Below are positions 8,309 to 17,349 of a stretch of DNA of 64,000 nucleotides, piece after piece. The DNA comes from Burkholderia puraquae. Lineage in GTDB: Bacteria > Pseudomonadota > Gammaproteobacteria > Burkholderiales > Burkholderiaceae. The position numbers were made by a program, and so were the translations under genes. Below the pieces are notes generated by a model. The model was not told the origin of the DNA and made no database searches. It worked only from the letters and a program-made list of their open reading frames with translations. The stretch is taken from assembly GCF_002099195.1 (NCBI RefSeq), contig NZ_NBYX01000002.1:186001-250000 (forward strand). The letters are read 5' to 3'. Numbering within the stretch: position 1 is the first letter of the stretch; every line of letters starts with the position of its first letter.

Positions 8309-9667
8309 TTGCCTTCCCGCCACGGAGTCGACCTCATCCGCGCCCGCGTGCTGTTCGATCGCGAGCGCCGCGCGTTCACCGAAGCCATGCCGATCTCCCG
8401 TGCACTATCCGCGGAAGCGTCCGAGCATCTGCTGTTCGGCGTGCCGTTGCACTGGATGCAGGACTGGTCGACGCCGTTCTCGCTGTATGTGAAGGAGGCG
8501 CGCGGCGCGACGTTCACCGACGTCGACGGCCATCGCTATGTGGACTTCTGCCTCGGCGACACCGGCGCGATGTTCGGCCACGCGCCCGAACCGGTCGCAC
8601 GCGCGCTTGTCGAGCAGGCCACGCGCGGCTACACGACGATGCTGCCGAGCGAGGACGCCGCGTGGGTGTCACGCGAACTCGCGCGCCGCTTCAGGCTGCC
8701 GGTCTGGCAGTTCGCGCTGAGCGCGAGCGACGCGAACCGCTTCGTGCTGCGCTGGGCGCGCGCGGCCACCGGCCGCAGCACGATCGTGGTGTTCAACGGC
8801 TGCTACCACGGTACGGTCGACGACGTGTTCGTCGATCTCGTCGATGGCCGCCCCGTGCAGCGCGACAGCCTGCTCGGGCAGTCGTACGACCTGCTCGCGA
8901 ACACGCGCGTCGTCGAATTCAACGACCTCGCTGCGCTCGAAGCGGCGCTGAAAGGCGGCGATGTCGCCTGCGTGCTCGCCGAGCCCGCGATGACGAACAT
9001 CGGGATGGTGCTGCCCGATCCGGGCTTCTGGGAGGCGGCACGCGAGCTGACGCGCCGCTACGGCACGCTGCTCGTGATCGACGAAACGCACACGATCAGC
9101 AGCGGCCCGGGCGGCTACGCGGTCGCGCACGATCTTGAACCGGACATGCTGGTGGTCGGCAAGCCGATCGCGGGCGGCGTGCCGTGCGCGGTGTACGGTT
9201 TCAGCGCGGAATTCGCCGAACGCGCGAAGCAGGCGAAGCTGAACGCGCCGCCCGGCCATTCGGGGATCGGCACGACGCTCACCGCGAACATGCTCGCGAT
9301 GCGAGCGACGCGCGCGACGCTCGCCGAAGTCGCGACCGATGCGGCCTATGCGCACATGTTCGAACTCGCCGCGCGGCTGGCGGCGGGGCTCGAACAGGCG
9401 ATCTCGAAGCACGGGCTGCCGTGGTGCGTGACGCGCATCGGCGCACGCACCGAGTTTCAATTCGCGCCCGTGCCGCCGCGCAACGGCACGCTCGCCGGCG
9501 CCCAGCTCGACAGCGAGCTCGAACACATCGTGCACCTGTACCTGCTGAACCGCGGCGTGTTGATCACGCCGTTCCACAACATGATGCTCGTGTGTCCGCA
9601 AACGACGGCCGACGATGTCGACCGGCTCGTCGCGCAATTCGACGCGTGCCTCGGCGAACTGGTCTGA
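8309..9667 (+). CDS. Class III pyridoxal-phosphate aminotransferase
   Basis: A 452-residue class III aminotransferase, related to glutamate-1-semialdehyde aminomutase and omega-transaminases. The start is taken as TTG at 8309 because AGGAG lies 6 bases before it; the first ATG (8387) has no such site and would cut the N-terminal helix. Seen: DVDGHRYVDFCLGDTGAMFGHAP, FNGCYHGTVDD, LVIDETHTIS with the cofactor-binding Asp, and MLVVGKPIAGGVPCAVYG with the Schiff-base lysine at K285. TPFHNMMLVCP near the end is typical of the GSAM-like group. The divergent neighbourhood (M20 hydrolase, diaminopropionate lyase, Lrp) suggests amino-acid catabolism. It is not expected to be the haem-pathway HemL; the substrate is unknown. 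Confidence 0.88.
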   Translation: MPSRHGVDLIRARVLFDRERRAFTEAMPISRALSAEASEHLLFGVPLHWMQDWSTPFSLYVKEARGATFTDVDGHRYVDFCLGDTGAMFGHAPEPVARALVEQATRGYTTMLPSEDAAWVSRELARRFRLPVWQFALSASDANRFVLRWARAATGRSTIVVFNGCYHGTVDDVFVDLVDGRPVQRDSLLGQSYDLLANTRVVEFNDLAALEAALKGGDVACVLAEPAMTNIGMVLPDPGFWEAARELTRRYGTLLVIDETHTISSGPGGYAVAHDLEPDMLVVGKPIAGGVPCAVYGFSAEFAERAKQAKLNAPPGHSGIGTTLTANMLAMRATRATLAEVATDAAYAHMFELAARLAAGLEQAISKHGLPWCVTRIGARTEFQFAPVPPRNGTLAGAQLDSELEHIVHLYLLNRGVLITPFHNMMLVCPQTTADDVDRLVAQFDACLGELV

Positions 9668-9811
9668 TGCCGTGACGTTCGCGGCGGGATGCACATCGCT
9701 CGAGTGCGGCCGCGTCGCACTGCCTGCGCCGCCGCTCGTGTCGCTTGACGGTGAAACAGGCCGCCGCACGGCGAGCCGTTTCCCGTCGCAGGCGAATCGT
9801 GCAACGACGCG

Positions 9812-11020
9812 CTACGCCGCCTTCAACGCCAGCCGCGCCACTTCCGCGAAATACCGCGCCCCCACCGGCAGGATCTCGTCGTTGAAGTCGTAGCCCGCGT
9901 TGTGCAGCGGCACGCCGCCGCGACCGGCCGCGTCGCCGTTGCCGATAAACACGAAATTGCCGGGCACGGCCTGCAGGAACGCACCGAAATCCTCCGAGAT
10001 CATCATCGGCTGCACGTCGGCGTTCACCGCATCCGCACCCGCGACCTGCGCAGCAGCTTGCACGGCCGTGCCGACCCATTCCGGCGAATTCACCGTCGGT
10101 GCGAACTCGTGCGTGTAGTCGAACGTGCAGGTCGCGCCGTGCGTGCGGCAGATCCCTTCGCTGATCTCGCGCATCCGCGTTGCCAGCAGCGCCTGCACGT
10201 CGCGCGAATAGCTGCGCGTGTCGCCCTTGATCGTCACGGTCGACGGCAGCACGTTGCGCAGCCCGTCGGTAATGAACTCCGTGCACGAGATCACCGCCTG
10301 CTGGCCCGGATCGAGATTGCGCGACACGATCGTCTGCAGCGCGAGCACGACCTGCGCGCCGATCACGATCGGATCGATGCCCATGTGCGGGCGCGCCGCA
10401 TGCGTGCCGCGCCCGTCGATCCGGATCACGAAGTTATCCTCGCTCGCCATGATGCCGCCGGCGCGCGTCGAGAACGTGCCCGCGCGCATCCCCGGCATGT
10501 TGTGCGCGCCGAAGATCGCATCGACCGGGAAGCGCTCGAACAGCCCGTCGGCCATCATCGCCTTCGCGCCGCGGCCATGCTCCTCGGCCGGCTGGAAAAT
10601 GAAGCGCACGGTCCCGTCGAAATCCTTGCGCTCGGCCAGCAGCTGCGCGGCACCGAGCACCATCGACATGTGGCCATCGTGCCCGCACGCATGCATCTTG
10701 CCGGGCGTGCGCGATGCATGCTCGCGGCCCGGCGCATGCTCGGCGATGTTCAGTGCGTCCATGTCCGCGCGGATGCCGATCGCGCGCTTGCCGGTACCGG
10801 CCGTCAGGTTCGCGACGAGCCCCGTGCCGCCGATCCCGCGATGCACGTCGAGGCCGAGCGTCGTCAGGATGCGCGCGACGTAATCCGACGTGTTCACCTC
10901 CTCGAATCCCGTCTCCGGATGCTGGTGCAGATGGCGGCGCCAGGTCTTCAGTTGTCCCTGCAGCGTGCTTTCTTCGGTTGCGTCGGTCGGGTCCATTGCG
11001 TTCGCCTCGTCGGTCGTCAT
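9812..11020 (-). CDS. M20-family amidohydrolase (hippurate/N-acyl-amino-acid hydrolase type)
   Basis: A 402-residue M20D peptidase-family amidohydrolase, a zinc or manganese enzyme that cleaves N-acyl amino acids. Seen: RRHLHQHPETGFEE, GIRADMDALNI, GKMHACGHDGHMSMVLGAA with metal ligands, FQPAEEHGRGAKAM with the catalytic and metal Glu, FGAHNMPGM, a dimerisation-domain segment DGRGTHAARPHMGIDP and the C-terminal MMISEDFGAFLQAVPGNFVFIGNG plus LHNAGYDFNDEILPVGARYF. The start at 11020 is 5 bases after the stop of the ammonia-lyase gene, so translation is probably coupled. The pair suggests release of an N-acylated amino acid followed by its breakdown. The substrate is inferred, not shown. Confidence 0.92.
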   Translation of the reverse strand: MTTDEANAMDPTDATEESTLQGQLKTWRRHLHQHPETGFEEVNTSDYVARILTTLGLDVHRGIGGTGLVANLTAGTGKRAIGIRADMDALNIAEHAPGREHASRTPGKMHACGHDGHMSMVLGAAQLLAERKDFDGTVRFIFQPAEEHGRGAKAMMADGLFERFPVDAIFGAHNMPGMRAGTFSTRAGGIMASEDNFVIRIDGRGTHAARPHMGIDPIVIGAQVVLALQTIVSRNLDPGQQAVISCTEFITDGLRNVLPSTVTIKGDTRSYSRDVQALLATRMREISEGICRTHGATCTFDYTHEFAPTVNSPEWVGTAVQAAAQVAGADAVNADVQPMMISEDFGAFLQAVPGNFVFIGNGDAAGRGGVPLHNAGYDFNDEILPVGARYFAEVARLALKAA

Positions 11021-11025
11021 GTCGT

Positions 11026-12258
11026 TCAGGCGGCCACCGCCGTGCGGTTTAGCCAGTTGCGCTGCCGCGCGAGCACGGCGTCGGCCGTCTCGCCGACGCA
11101 GCGTCGGTACACGGACGGCGCCGTCGCGCCCTCCGTATTGATCGCCAGCACGCGCGAATGCGCGTCGAGCCCCACCTGCCGCGCGAGCGCAGGGTCGCGC
11201 ATCAGCACCGCCAGCCCCGCGACGCCGGCCGCGCCCGATTCGCCGGCCACGAGCGGCACGTCGCGTTCGCTGCCGGCCGCGAGGCCGCGCATCGCCTGCA
11301 CCGCGTCTTCGTCGTCGATCAGCATGAAGTGGTCGATGCACATCTCGAGGAAATCCCACGCAAGCGGCGACGCCTCGCCGCACGCGAGCCCGGCCATCAC
11401 CGAATCGACGCTGCCGGTCGCCCTGGTCGCACGCCCTGCCAGCGCACTCTGGTACAGGCAGTCGGCCTGGCGTGGCTCGACGACGACGAAACGCGGCCGC
11501 TGCACGCCGTCGCGCTCCCAGAGATAGCTCGCGACGCCCGCGGAGAGGCCGCCCACGCCGCCCTGCAGGAACACATGCGTGAACGGCCGCCCGTCGTCCT
11601 GCGCCGCCTGCGCGGCCGCTTCGGCGGCGATCACGCCATAGCCCTGCATCACGTCGCGCGGAATCGCTTCGTAGCCGTCGTACGACGTATCCGACACGAC
11701 GTACCAGCCGTTCGCCTGCGCGAGCTGCGCCGCGCACACCACCGACTCGTCGTAGTTCCCCGCGATGCGCACGATTCGCGCGCCGTACGCCGAGATCGCG
11801 CGTTCGCGCTCGGCGTCGACGTTCGCGTGCAGCACGATCACGCACCCGCAGCCGATCGTGCGCGCGGCGGCGGCGAGCGCGCGGCCGTGATTGCCGTCGG
11901 TCGCGCTGATCACCGTCAGGTCGGCCAGTTCCGCCGCGTAGCGGCCGGTGACGAGCCCTTGCGGATCGAGATCCTGCGTGCGCCGCAGGCGCTTCACGAG
12001 CCGCACCAGCGCGATCGGCGCGCCGAGCGCCTTGAAGCTGCCGAGCGGCGAACGGCACGACTCGTCCTTCACGCTGACGCTCGCGACGCCGAGCCGCGCG
12101 GCGAGATCGGGCAGCGCGCGCAGCGGCGTGCGCGCGTTGCCGACGAGCGGCCAGTGCGACAGCCACGCGCCGCTTTCGTCGGCCGATGCGATGTTCATCA
12201 CGCGGCGCAGCGCGTGGGGATAGGCGGCGCGCGATGCGCGGGGGTTGGCGATCAGCAT
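11026..12258 (-). CDS. dpaL: Diaminopropionate ammonia-lyase
   Basis: A 410-residue fold-II pyridoxal-phosphate enzyme, close to diaminopropionate ammonia-lyase, which splits 2,3-diaminopropionate to pyruvate and ammonia. Seen: VKDESCRSPLGSFKALGAP with the Schiff-base lysine at K76, ISATDGNHGRALAAAAR, YDESVVCAAQLAQANGWYVVSDTSYDGYE, VFLQGGVGGLSAG (phosphate-binding glycines) and VAGESGAAGVAGL. The YDGY..IP..VMQGY stretch is characteristic of the YgeX/DpaL group rather than of threonine dehydratase. The start at 12258 has GGAG upstream, if rather distant. It is the first gene of an operon with the M20 hydrolase and is divergent from an Lrp regulator that probably controls it. Confidence 0.85.
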   Translation of the reverse strand: MLIANPRASRAAYPHALRRVMNIASADESGAWLSHWPLVGNARTPLRALPDLAARLGVASVSVKDESCRSPLGSFKALGAPIALVRLVKRLRRTQDLDPQGLVTGRYAAELADLTVISATDGNHGRALAAAARTIGCGCVIVLHANVDAERERAISAYGARIVRIAGNYDESVVCAAQLAQANGWYVVSDTSYDGYEAIPRDVMQGYGVIAAEAAAQAAQDDGRPFTHVFLQGGVGGLSAGVASYLWERDGVQRPRFVVVEPRQADCLYQSALAGRATRATGSVDSVMAGLACGEASPLAWDFLEMCIDHFMLIDDEDAVQAMRGLAAGSERDVPLVAGESGAAGVAGLAVLMRDPALARQVGLDAHSRVLAINTEGATAPSVYRRCVGETADAVLARQRNWLNRTAVAA

Positions 12259-12416
12259 GGCGGGCAGCACTCCGTAAGTCGGTTCGGGTCGGGCGCGCAC
12301 GGGTTGCACGCGCCGCCGGTTCGAAAAATAATATTGCGCACGCTGGTCAATAAAATCGCCAATTCGGCGGTCGCCACGCAAAAATTTCTCATTCTTTCGA
12401 GGCTTCACGCGCCATC

Positions 12417-12893
12417 ATGACCACCCCACTCGATGCGTTCGATCGCAAGCTGCTGATGGAAATCCAGCGCGACGCGCAGACCCCGCAGAGCGAACTCGGC
12501 GTGCGCGTCAACCTGTCGACCGCGGCCGTGAACCGGCGCCTGAAACGCCTTGCGGACGACGGCGTGATCGAGCGCTACACGGCCGTCGTCGCGCCGGACA
12601 AGGTCGATCATCCGCTGACGATCGTCGTCAACGTCGAGGTCGAAAGCGAGCAGATCGACCAGCTCGACGCGATGAAGCGGACCTTCGAGCGCTGCCCGCA
12701 GATCCAGCAGTGTTACTACGTGACGGGGGAATGGGATTTCGTGCTGATCCTGGCCGTACGCAACATGGACCAGTACAACGCGCTCACGCGCGAGCTGTTC
12801 TTCGCGAACAACAACGTGAAGCGGTTCAAGACGCTGGTGAGCATGAGCCGCGTGAAGGTCGGGCTCGAAGTGCCGGTCGAACCGGGCGAGTGA
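12417..12893 (+). CDS. Lrp/AsnC-family transcriptional regulator
   Basis: A 158-residue Lrp/AsnC regulator. The N-terminal HTH (FDRKLLMEIQRDAQTPQSEL, LSTAAVNRRLKRLADDGVIERY, about residues 8-54) is followed by a RAM ligand-binding domain (LTIVVNVEVESEQIDQLD, CYYVTGEWDFVLILAVRNMDQY, FKTLVSMSRVK). The length is standard. It is divergent from the diaminopropionate lyase operon across a 158-base A/T-enriched gap (12259-12416) that contains AATAATATTGCG and TTTATTGACC-type tracts. Local control of that operon by an amino-acid ligand is the natural reading. No discrete operator could be fixed. Confidence 0.94.
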   Translation: MTTPLDAFDRKLLMEIQRDAQTPQSELGVRVNLSTAAVNRRLKRLADDGVIERYTAVVAPDKVDHPLTIVVNVEVESEQIDQLDAMKRTFERCPQIQQCYYVTGEWDFVLILAVRNMDQYNALTRELFFANNNVKRFKTLVSMSRVKVGLEVPVEPGE

Positions 12894-12911
12894 GTGAGCG
12901 ATTGCACACGT

Positions 12912-12949
12912 GAGGCGACCGGCATGCCATGGCGCACACCGGCCGCCTC
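12912..12949. terminator. Hairpin between convergent genes
   Basis: GAGGCGACCGG (12912-12922) pairs with CCGGCCGCCTC (12939-12949) with a single mismatch and a 16-base loop. It sits between the convergent Lrp and tannase genes. There is no T-run, so if it is a terminator it is not a classical intrinsic one. Confidence 0.35.
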
Positions 12950-12964
12950 CCATCGACGGCTACG

Positions 12965-14689
12965 TCAACGGCAGCTGAAGCTCGCCGCCGAATTCACGTC
13001 GCCCGAGCCGTTGTAGCGCGCCACCTGCGGATACGCGCACAGCGGCCGCGTGCGTCCCGCGCCCCACGACGCGGGCACATCCGCATTCGGCACCGCGTTC
13101 GTCGCATCGCGCGCGGCGGCCACCACCGCGCCGGGTGCCTGCCCCTGCTCGACCCACGCGACGAGCGGCGTCAGCAGGTCGAACTGGTCGGCCGCCGGCC
13201 CGCCCGAGCAGTGGTTCATTCCCGGCACCGGGTAGAAGCGCGCGAAATCCGACGCATCTCCGCCGTTCGCCTGCGCAACCCGTGCGTACCAGTCGCGTGT
13301 GTCGTCGAACGAGAACACCGGGTCGCCCGTGCCGTGATAGACGAGCAGCTTCGCACCGCGCGACTTCAGCGCGGACAGGTTGGTCTCGTCGGGCAGCGTC
13401 ATGAACGACCACGCGGATTGCGTGTACACACCATTAGTCGCGAAAATCGCCGGCGCGTCGTTGTCCATGTCGAAACCGAGCGCGAAACCGGGCAGGTTCG
13501 CGAGCGTCGCGGCGGCTTTCGGCGGCGTCATGAATGTGAACGCCATCGCGGCCGGGTCGAGCGTGATCGAATTCGACTGCTTCCACGCAGCCCAGCCGCC
13601 GCCGGCGATGCCCGGATCGTACGGAAAGCCCGCGTAGAGCGCCGTGCCCGCGCTGTTGCGTGCGCCCGTGAACACGTTCCCGAGCGCGGTCTTTTGCGCG
13701 GTCGTCAGGCACGCGCCCGTACGTGTGCCGTTCGCGCAGGTCGGGATGTCCGATTCGACGCTGAAGTGCGCCTGGCACGCGGCGACGTCCTGCACCATCC
13801 CGTCGGCCGCACCGTCGAGCGCATCGCATTTCTCGAGGATCTTCGCGCCGACGAACTGCCGTTCCGCATCGTTGAAACCGCTGCGGATATCCGGCAAGCC
13901 GTTCGTTCCGGTCGCCGACGCGATCTTCGCGAACTGTTGCGCGCCGTACATCTCGCCGATCGCCGCCTTCGGCAGATGAAAGCCTGGATCGCCCGCGATG
14001 ATGCCGTCGTAGTCGGCCGGGTTGCGCACCGCCGTGACCATCGCGTGACGGCCGCCGTTCGAGCAGCCGCCGAAATAGCTGCGATCGGGCGCCTTGCCGT
14101 ACGCGAGCCGGATCACCTGCTTCGCCATCGGCGTCAGCGCGTCGACGGCGCCGTAGCCGTAGTCGATGCGCGCCTGCGGATCGATGCCGAACAGCGGGTT
14201 CTGCGCCGCGCTGTGCCCGGAGTCCGAGCTGATCACCGCGAAACCCTGGTTCAGCGCGTTGGTCAGCGGCCCGCCGCCGCCGATCTCGCCGGTCGCGGTC
14301 ACGACGTTGCCGTCGAGGCCCCCGTTCGCCTGGTAGAAAAAGCGACCGTTCCACGCCTTCGGCAAGCGCATCTCGAAGCCGATCGCATAGGTCTTGCCGT
14401 CAACCGTGCTCACGCGCTCGTTCATCTTCCCGTCGATCACGCAGTGCTCGGCGATCGGTTTGCCGGCCACCGTGAGCGCGCCGGCGGCCGCGGTCGTCAC
14501 CGACGTGAACGACGTGTTCGCATATGCGAGCTTCGCGGCGAGCGCGTCGCAGGTCTGCGCCATCGCGGCAGGCATCGCGGCGCTCATGTGCGTAGGCGGC
14601 GCGCTGATCGAATCGTCGCCGCCGCAACCGGCGAGCAGGGCGGCGGCGGACAGCGGCGCGATACAGAGGAATGCAGATTTCCTGTTCAA
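12965..14689 (-). CDS. Tannase/feruloyl-esterase family lipoprotein
   Basis: A 574-residue secreted esterase of the tannase/feruloyl-esterase family, which frees hydroxycinnamic or gallic acids from esters. The start is taken as TTG at 14689 (GGGAG 5 bases upstream) instead of a GTG at 14713 with no site; it yields a clean lipoprotein signal, MNRKSAFLCIAPLSAAALLAGC. Seen: FFYQANGGLDGNV, SYFGGCSNGGRHAM with the nucleophile serine, LLVYHGTGDPVFSF with the acid, FYPVPGMNHCSGGP with the histidine, and paired cysteines around them. It follows the porin gene by 33 bases. With the CoA ligase and lyase further on, it probably feeds ferulate or p-coumarate from plant esters. Confidence 0.88.
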   Translation of the reverse strand: MNRKSAFLCIAPLSAAALLAGCGGDDSISAPPTHMSAAMPAAMAQTCDALAAKLAYANTSFTSVTTAAAGALTVAGKPIAEHCVIDGKMNERVSTVDGKTYAIGFEMRLPKAWNGRFFYQANGGLDGNVVTATGEIGGGGPLTNALNQGFAVISSDSGHSAAQNPLFGIDPQARIDYGYGAVDALTPMAKQVIRLAYGKAPDRSYFGGCSNGGRHAMVTAVRNPADYDGIIAGDPGFHLPKAAIGEMYGAQQFAKIASATGTNGLPDIRSGFNDAERQFVGAKILEKCDALDGAADGMVQDVAACQAHFSVESDIPTCANGTRTGACLTTAQKTALGNVFTGARNSAGTALYAGFPYDPGIAGGGWAAWKQSNSITLDPAAMAFTFMTPPKAAATLANLPGFALGFDMDNDAPAIFATNGVYTQSAWSFMTLPDETNLSALKSRGAKLLVYHGTGDPVFSFDDTRDWYARVAQANGGDASDFARFYPVPGMNHCSGGPAADQFDLLTPLVAWVEQGQAPGAVVAAARDATNAVPNADVPASWGAGRTRPLCAYPQVARYNGSGDVNSAASFSCR

Positions 14690-14722
14690 GATAACTCCCG
14701 TTGGGTTCGTCACGCCGGTGAA

Positions 14723-15871
14723 TCAGAACATGTGCCGCACGCCGACCATCGCGCCGAGCTGCCCCATCCCTTCGCCGGGCGTCGTGCCGGGCCCGCCGCC
14801 GCTGACCGAGTAGCGCGCATGCGCGCTGTTCCACAGATACGACGATTGCGCATAGACGGCCGTGCGCTTGGTCAGCAGATAGGTCGCGCGCAGCGTCGCC
14901 ATCGTCGCGCGCGTGTCGTGCGCGCTGTTGACGATCCGGTAGCCTTCGCCGTCGACGACGAAATCGGGCTTCACCGCATACGACGCGCCGACGAAGAACA
15001 GGTCGGAATGCGCGCCGGGCGCGGCCGGCGATCCGGTCGACACGCGCCGCCCGATCCAGCCCGCGCCGATCTTCGCGCCGGCCGCCTGCGCATACGCGCT
15101 CACGTGCGTGCGCGCATCCTTGCCGCCGCTGCTGGTGAAGGGAACGGGCGCCACGCCGTCGAAGAAGTTGGCGGCCGCGCCGGTGCCGCCGCGCTGTTCC
15201 TCGTACGACGCCGCCGCACCGAAGTACGCGCTGTCGTACTTGAGCATCACCGACCAGTTGCGGCACTGCACCGCGTCGCCCGGCACCTGCCCCGCGCACG
15301 TGCCCTGCCCCGGCGAGTTGCCGGTGCCCGCGCCGTCGCGGCCGAACGAATACGCGGCGCCGAAGGTCACGCCGCGATACGCGCCGACGTAGGTCACCGC
15401 GTTGTCGGCGCGGCCATTCGGCACGTACGCGTCGAACGAGCCGAGCCCGTAGATGTCGGGGCCGATGATGTCCGCGCCCTGCAGCGCGAGATAGGTCATC
15501 GTGTACTGGCGGCCGAACGCAAGCGTGCCGAAGCCGCTCTTCAGCCCGACGAACGCCTGGCGCCCGAACAACCGGCCGCCCTGCCCGAGATCGCCGCCGC
15601 GCACGTTGAAGCCGCTCTCGAGCGTGAATACCGCCTGGTAGCCGCCGCCGAGATCCTCGGTGCCACGCAGCCCCCAGCGCGACGGCAGCTCGCCCGTCAC
15701 GCCCGGCATGCGCACGACGTGATCGCCGGCCGCGTTCGCGTGCGACACGTATTCGACGCCCGTATCGATGATCCCGTATAGCGTCACGCTCGACTGCGCA
15801 TGCGCACCGGGCGCGGCGAGCGCGCAGCACGCGCCGGCGGCCAGCAGGCCGTTCCTTGTCTTCGTCTTCAT
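14723..15871 (-). CDS. Gram-negative porin (OmpC/OpcP type)
   Basis: A 382-residue trimeric beta-barrel porin of the Burkholderia/Bordetella type. The signal peptide MKTKTRNGLLAAGACCALAAPGAHA is followed by QSSVTLYGIIDTGVEYVSHA, the usual first strand. Other marks are SRWGLRGTEDLGGGYQAVFTLESGF, LFGRQAFVGL, FGTLAFGRQYT and the C-terminal strand GAMVGVRHMF ending in Phe, as required for outer-membrane insertion. GGAG stands before the start at 15871. It lies between the MFS transporter and the esterase, all on one strand with 61- and 33-base gaps, so it probably admits the hydroxycinnamate substrate through the outer membrane. Confidence 0.93.
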   Translation of the reverse strand: MKTKTRNGLLAAGACCALAAPGAHAQSSVTLYGIIDTGVEYVSHANAAGDHVVRMPGVTGELPSRWGLRGTEDLGGGYQAVFTLESGFNVRGGDLGQGGRLFGRQAFVGLKSGFGTLAFGRQYTMTYLALQGADIIGPDIYGLGSFDAYVPNGRADNAVTYVGAYRGVTFGAAYSFGRDGAGTGNSPGQGTCAGQVPGDAVQCRNWSVMLKYDSAYFGAAASYEEQRGGTGAAANFFDGVAPVPFTSSGGKDARTHVSAYAQAAGAKIGAGWIGRRVSTGSPAAPGAHSDLFFVGASYAVKPDFVVDGEGYRIVNSAHDTRATMATLRATYLLTKRTAVYAQSSYLWNSAHARYSVSGGGPGTTPGEGMGQLGAMVGVRHMF

Positions 15872-15932
15872 CGTTGCGTCTCCAGACCTTGAGTAAGCGC
15901 GCTCTGACGGCGCGCATTGAAAAAACGAACCA

Positions 15933-17138
15933 TCAGTCGCCTGCTTGCGGGCGGCGAATCAGCACGAATGCAGCAAAGGCCGCCACGAGCGTGACGGGAA
16001 TGCTCGCGCCGATCACGACGGGTGCGCTGCGGCCCGCGGCCAGCAGCGTCGCGGCCGCGAGCGGCCCGACGACGGAACCGAGCCGGCCGACCGCCACCGC
16101 CGCGCCGACGCCGGTGCCACGCATCGCGGTCGGGTAGTAGATCGCCGCGAGCGCGTACAGCACCGACTGCCCGCCGACGACGAACATCCCCGCCGCGAAC
16201 GCAGCCGCCGCGAGCGACGCGAAACCGGGCGCGGCCGCGAGCGCGGCGAGCGACAGCACGATCCCGATATACATGCCGCCCACCACACGCGACGCGCGCA
16301 TCCGGTCGAGCGCCGCGCCGATGCCGAGCGCGCCGAGCCCCGCGCCGACGTTGAACGCGATCTGCACGAGGCCGACGTGCGCGCGGTCGAGCCCGCGCGA
16401 GGCCATCAGCGACGGCAGCCAGTTCAGCAGGAAGTACAGGACGATCAGCGTGCAGAAGTAGCTGATCCACAGCGCGACCGTCGACGTCGTACGGCCGTCG
16501 CCGAACAGCGTCCGTGCGACGCTCGTGCGCGCGGCCTGCGTGCCGGCGACGTCGAGATACGCGCGCGATTCCGGCAGGAACCACACCAGCAACGGCACGA
16601 GCAGCAACGGCCCCACGCCGCCGACGTAGAAGATGTGCCGCCACTCGGTGTCGCCGGCGAGCAGCACGCCGATCACGGACGCGATCACGCCGCCGAACGG
16701 GATTCCGCAGTACATCGTCGCGACCGCGCTGCTGCGCGAGCGCGGCTCGACCGCTTCGGACGACAGCGCGATCAGGTTCGGCATCGCGCCGCCGAGACCG
16801 ATGCCGGTCAGCACGCGCACGACGACGAGCATCGCGAACGTCGATACCTGCGCGGTCGCGATCGACAGCAGCCCGAACAGTACGACCGATGCGATCAGCA
16901 CGCGCTTGCGGCCGATCCGGTCGGCGAGCCGCCCGCCGAGCATCGCGCCCGGCAACAGCCCGAAGGTGCCCGCGCTGAACGCGATGCCCATCTGCGATAC
17001 GGACAGCCCGAATTCGCGTGCCATCCGCGGCGCGGCGACGCCGACCGACTGCAGGTCGAGCCCTTCGAGGAGTGCGATCGCGAAACACAGCGCGAGCGTG
17101 GTCGCGACCGTGGATTTTTCCGCAACGTAGGTGTTCAT
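15933..17138 (-). CDS. MFS transporter, aromatic-acid:H+ symporter type
   Basis: A 401-residue major-facilitator protein with 12 predicted membrane segments. Seen: LLEGLDLQSVGVAAPRMAREFGLS in TM1, an acidic motif typical of AAHS aromatic acid transporters; the loop GGRLADRIGRKRVL (motif A); RVLTGIGLGGAMPNLIAL in TM4; and WLPSLMASRGLDRAHVGL in the second half. The start at 17138 follows GGAGACACG. It is the first gene of the transporter-porin-esterase operon; a copy of the MarR-type palindrome ATCAGG-N3-CCTGAT lies 112 bases upstream at 17250-17264. Inner-membrane uptake of ferulate, coumarate or a related acid is inferred. Confidence 0.9.
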   Translation of the reverse strand: MNTYVAEKSTVATTLALCFAIALLEGLDLQSVGVAAPRMAREFGLSVSQMGIAFSAGTFGLLPGAMLGGRLADRIGRKRVLIASVVLFGLLSIATAQVSTFAMLVVVRVLTGIGLGGAMPNLIALSSEAVEPRSRSSAVATMYCGIPFGGVIASVIGVLLAGDTEWRHIFYVGGVGPLLLVPLLVWFLPESRAYLDVAGTQAARTSVARTLFGDGRTTSTVALWISYFCTLIVLYFLLNWLPSLMASRGLDRAHVGLVQIAFNVGAGLGALGIGAALDRMRASRVVGGMYIGIVLSLAALAAAPGFASLAAAAFAAGMFVVGGQSVLYALAAIYYPTAMRGTGVGAAVAVGRLGSVVGPLAAATLLAAGRSAPVVIGASIPVTLVAAFAAFVLIRRPQAGD

Positions 17139-17249
17139 CGTGTCTCCAGTCCCATGTCTTGTAATCGATCGGCCATGCAACGGCCGCCGCGCGCCGCCGC
17201 CGGCCAGTGGCGGGTCGGCGCGCGACGTCTCGTCCGAACGGCTGTTTTT

Positions 17250-17264
17250 ATCAGGCAGCCTGAT
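17250..17264. promoter_or_regulatory. Operator ATCAGG-N3-CCTGAT upstream of transporter operon
   Basis: A perfect 6+6 palindrome, ATCAGGCAGCCTGAT. Read on the minus strand, TTGCGG and TGATAA lie 18 bases apart, so the site would overlap the core promoter of the MFS-porin-esterase operon. The same palindrome, with longer arms, occurs at 21667-21687 before the ech gene. The MarR protein at 21834-22337 is the obvious binder. Confidence 0.75.
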
Positions 17265-17349
17265 TCACTGGCCGCAAGCGTGCCTGCCGGTGTCGTGGCC
17301 GGCCGGTCGTTGTGCCTGCTTGTTGCTGCTTACTGCTCGCGCGTACTGC

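Noticed and set aside
9812-12166. Possible 784-residue fusion of the ammonia-lyase and M20 hydrolase regions
   Set aside because: The upper part is the ammonia-lyase gene read in a wrong frame; the lyase has its own stop at 11026 and the hydrolase its own start at 11020.
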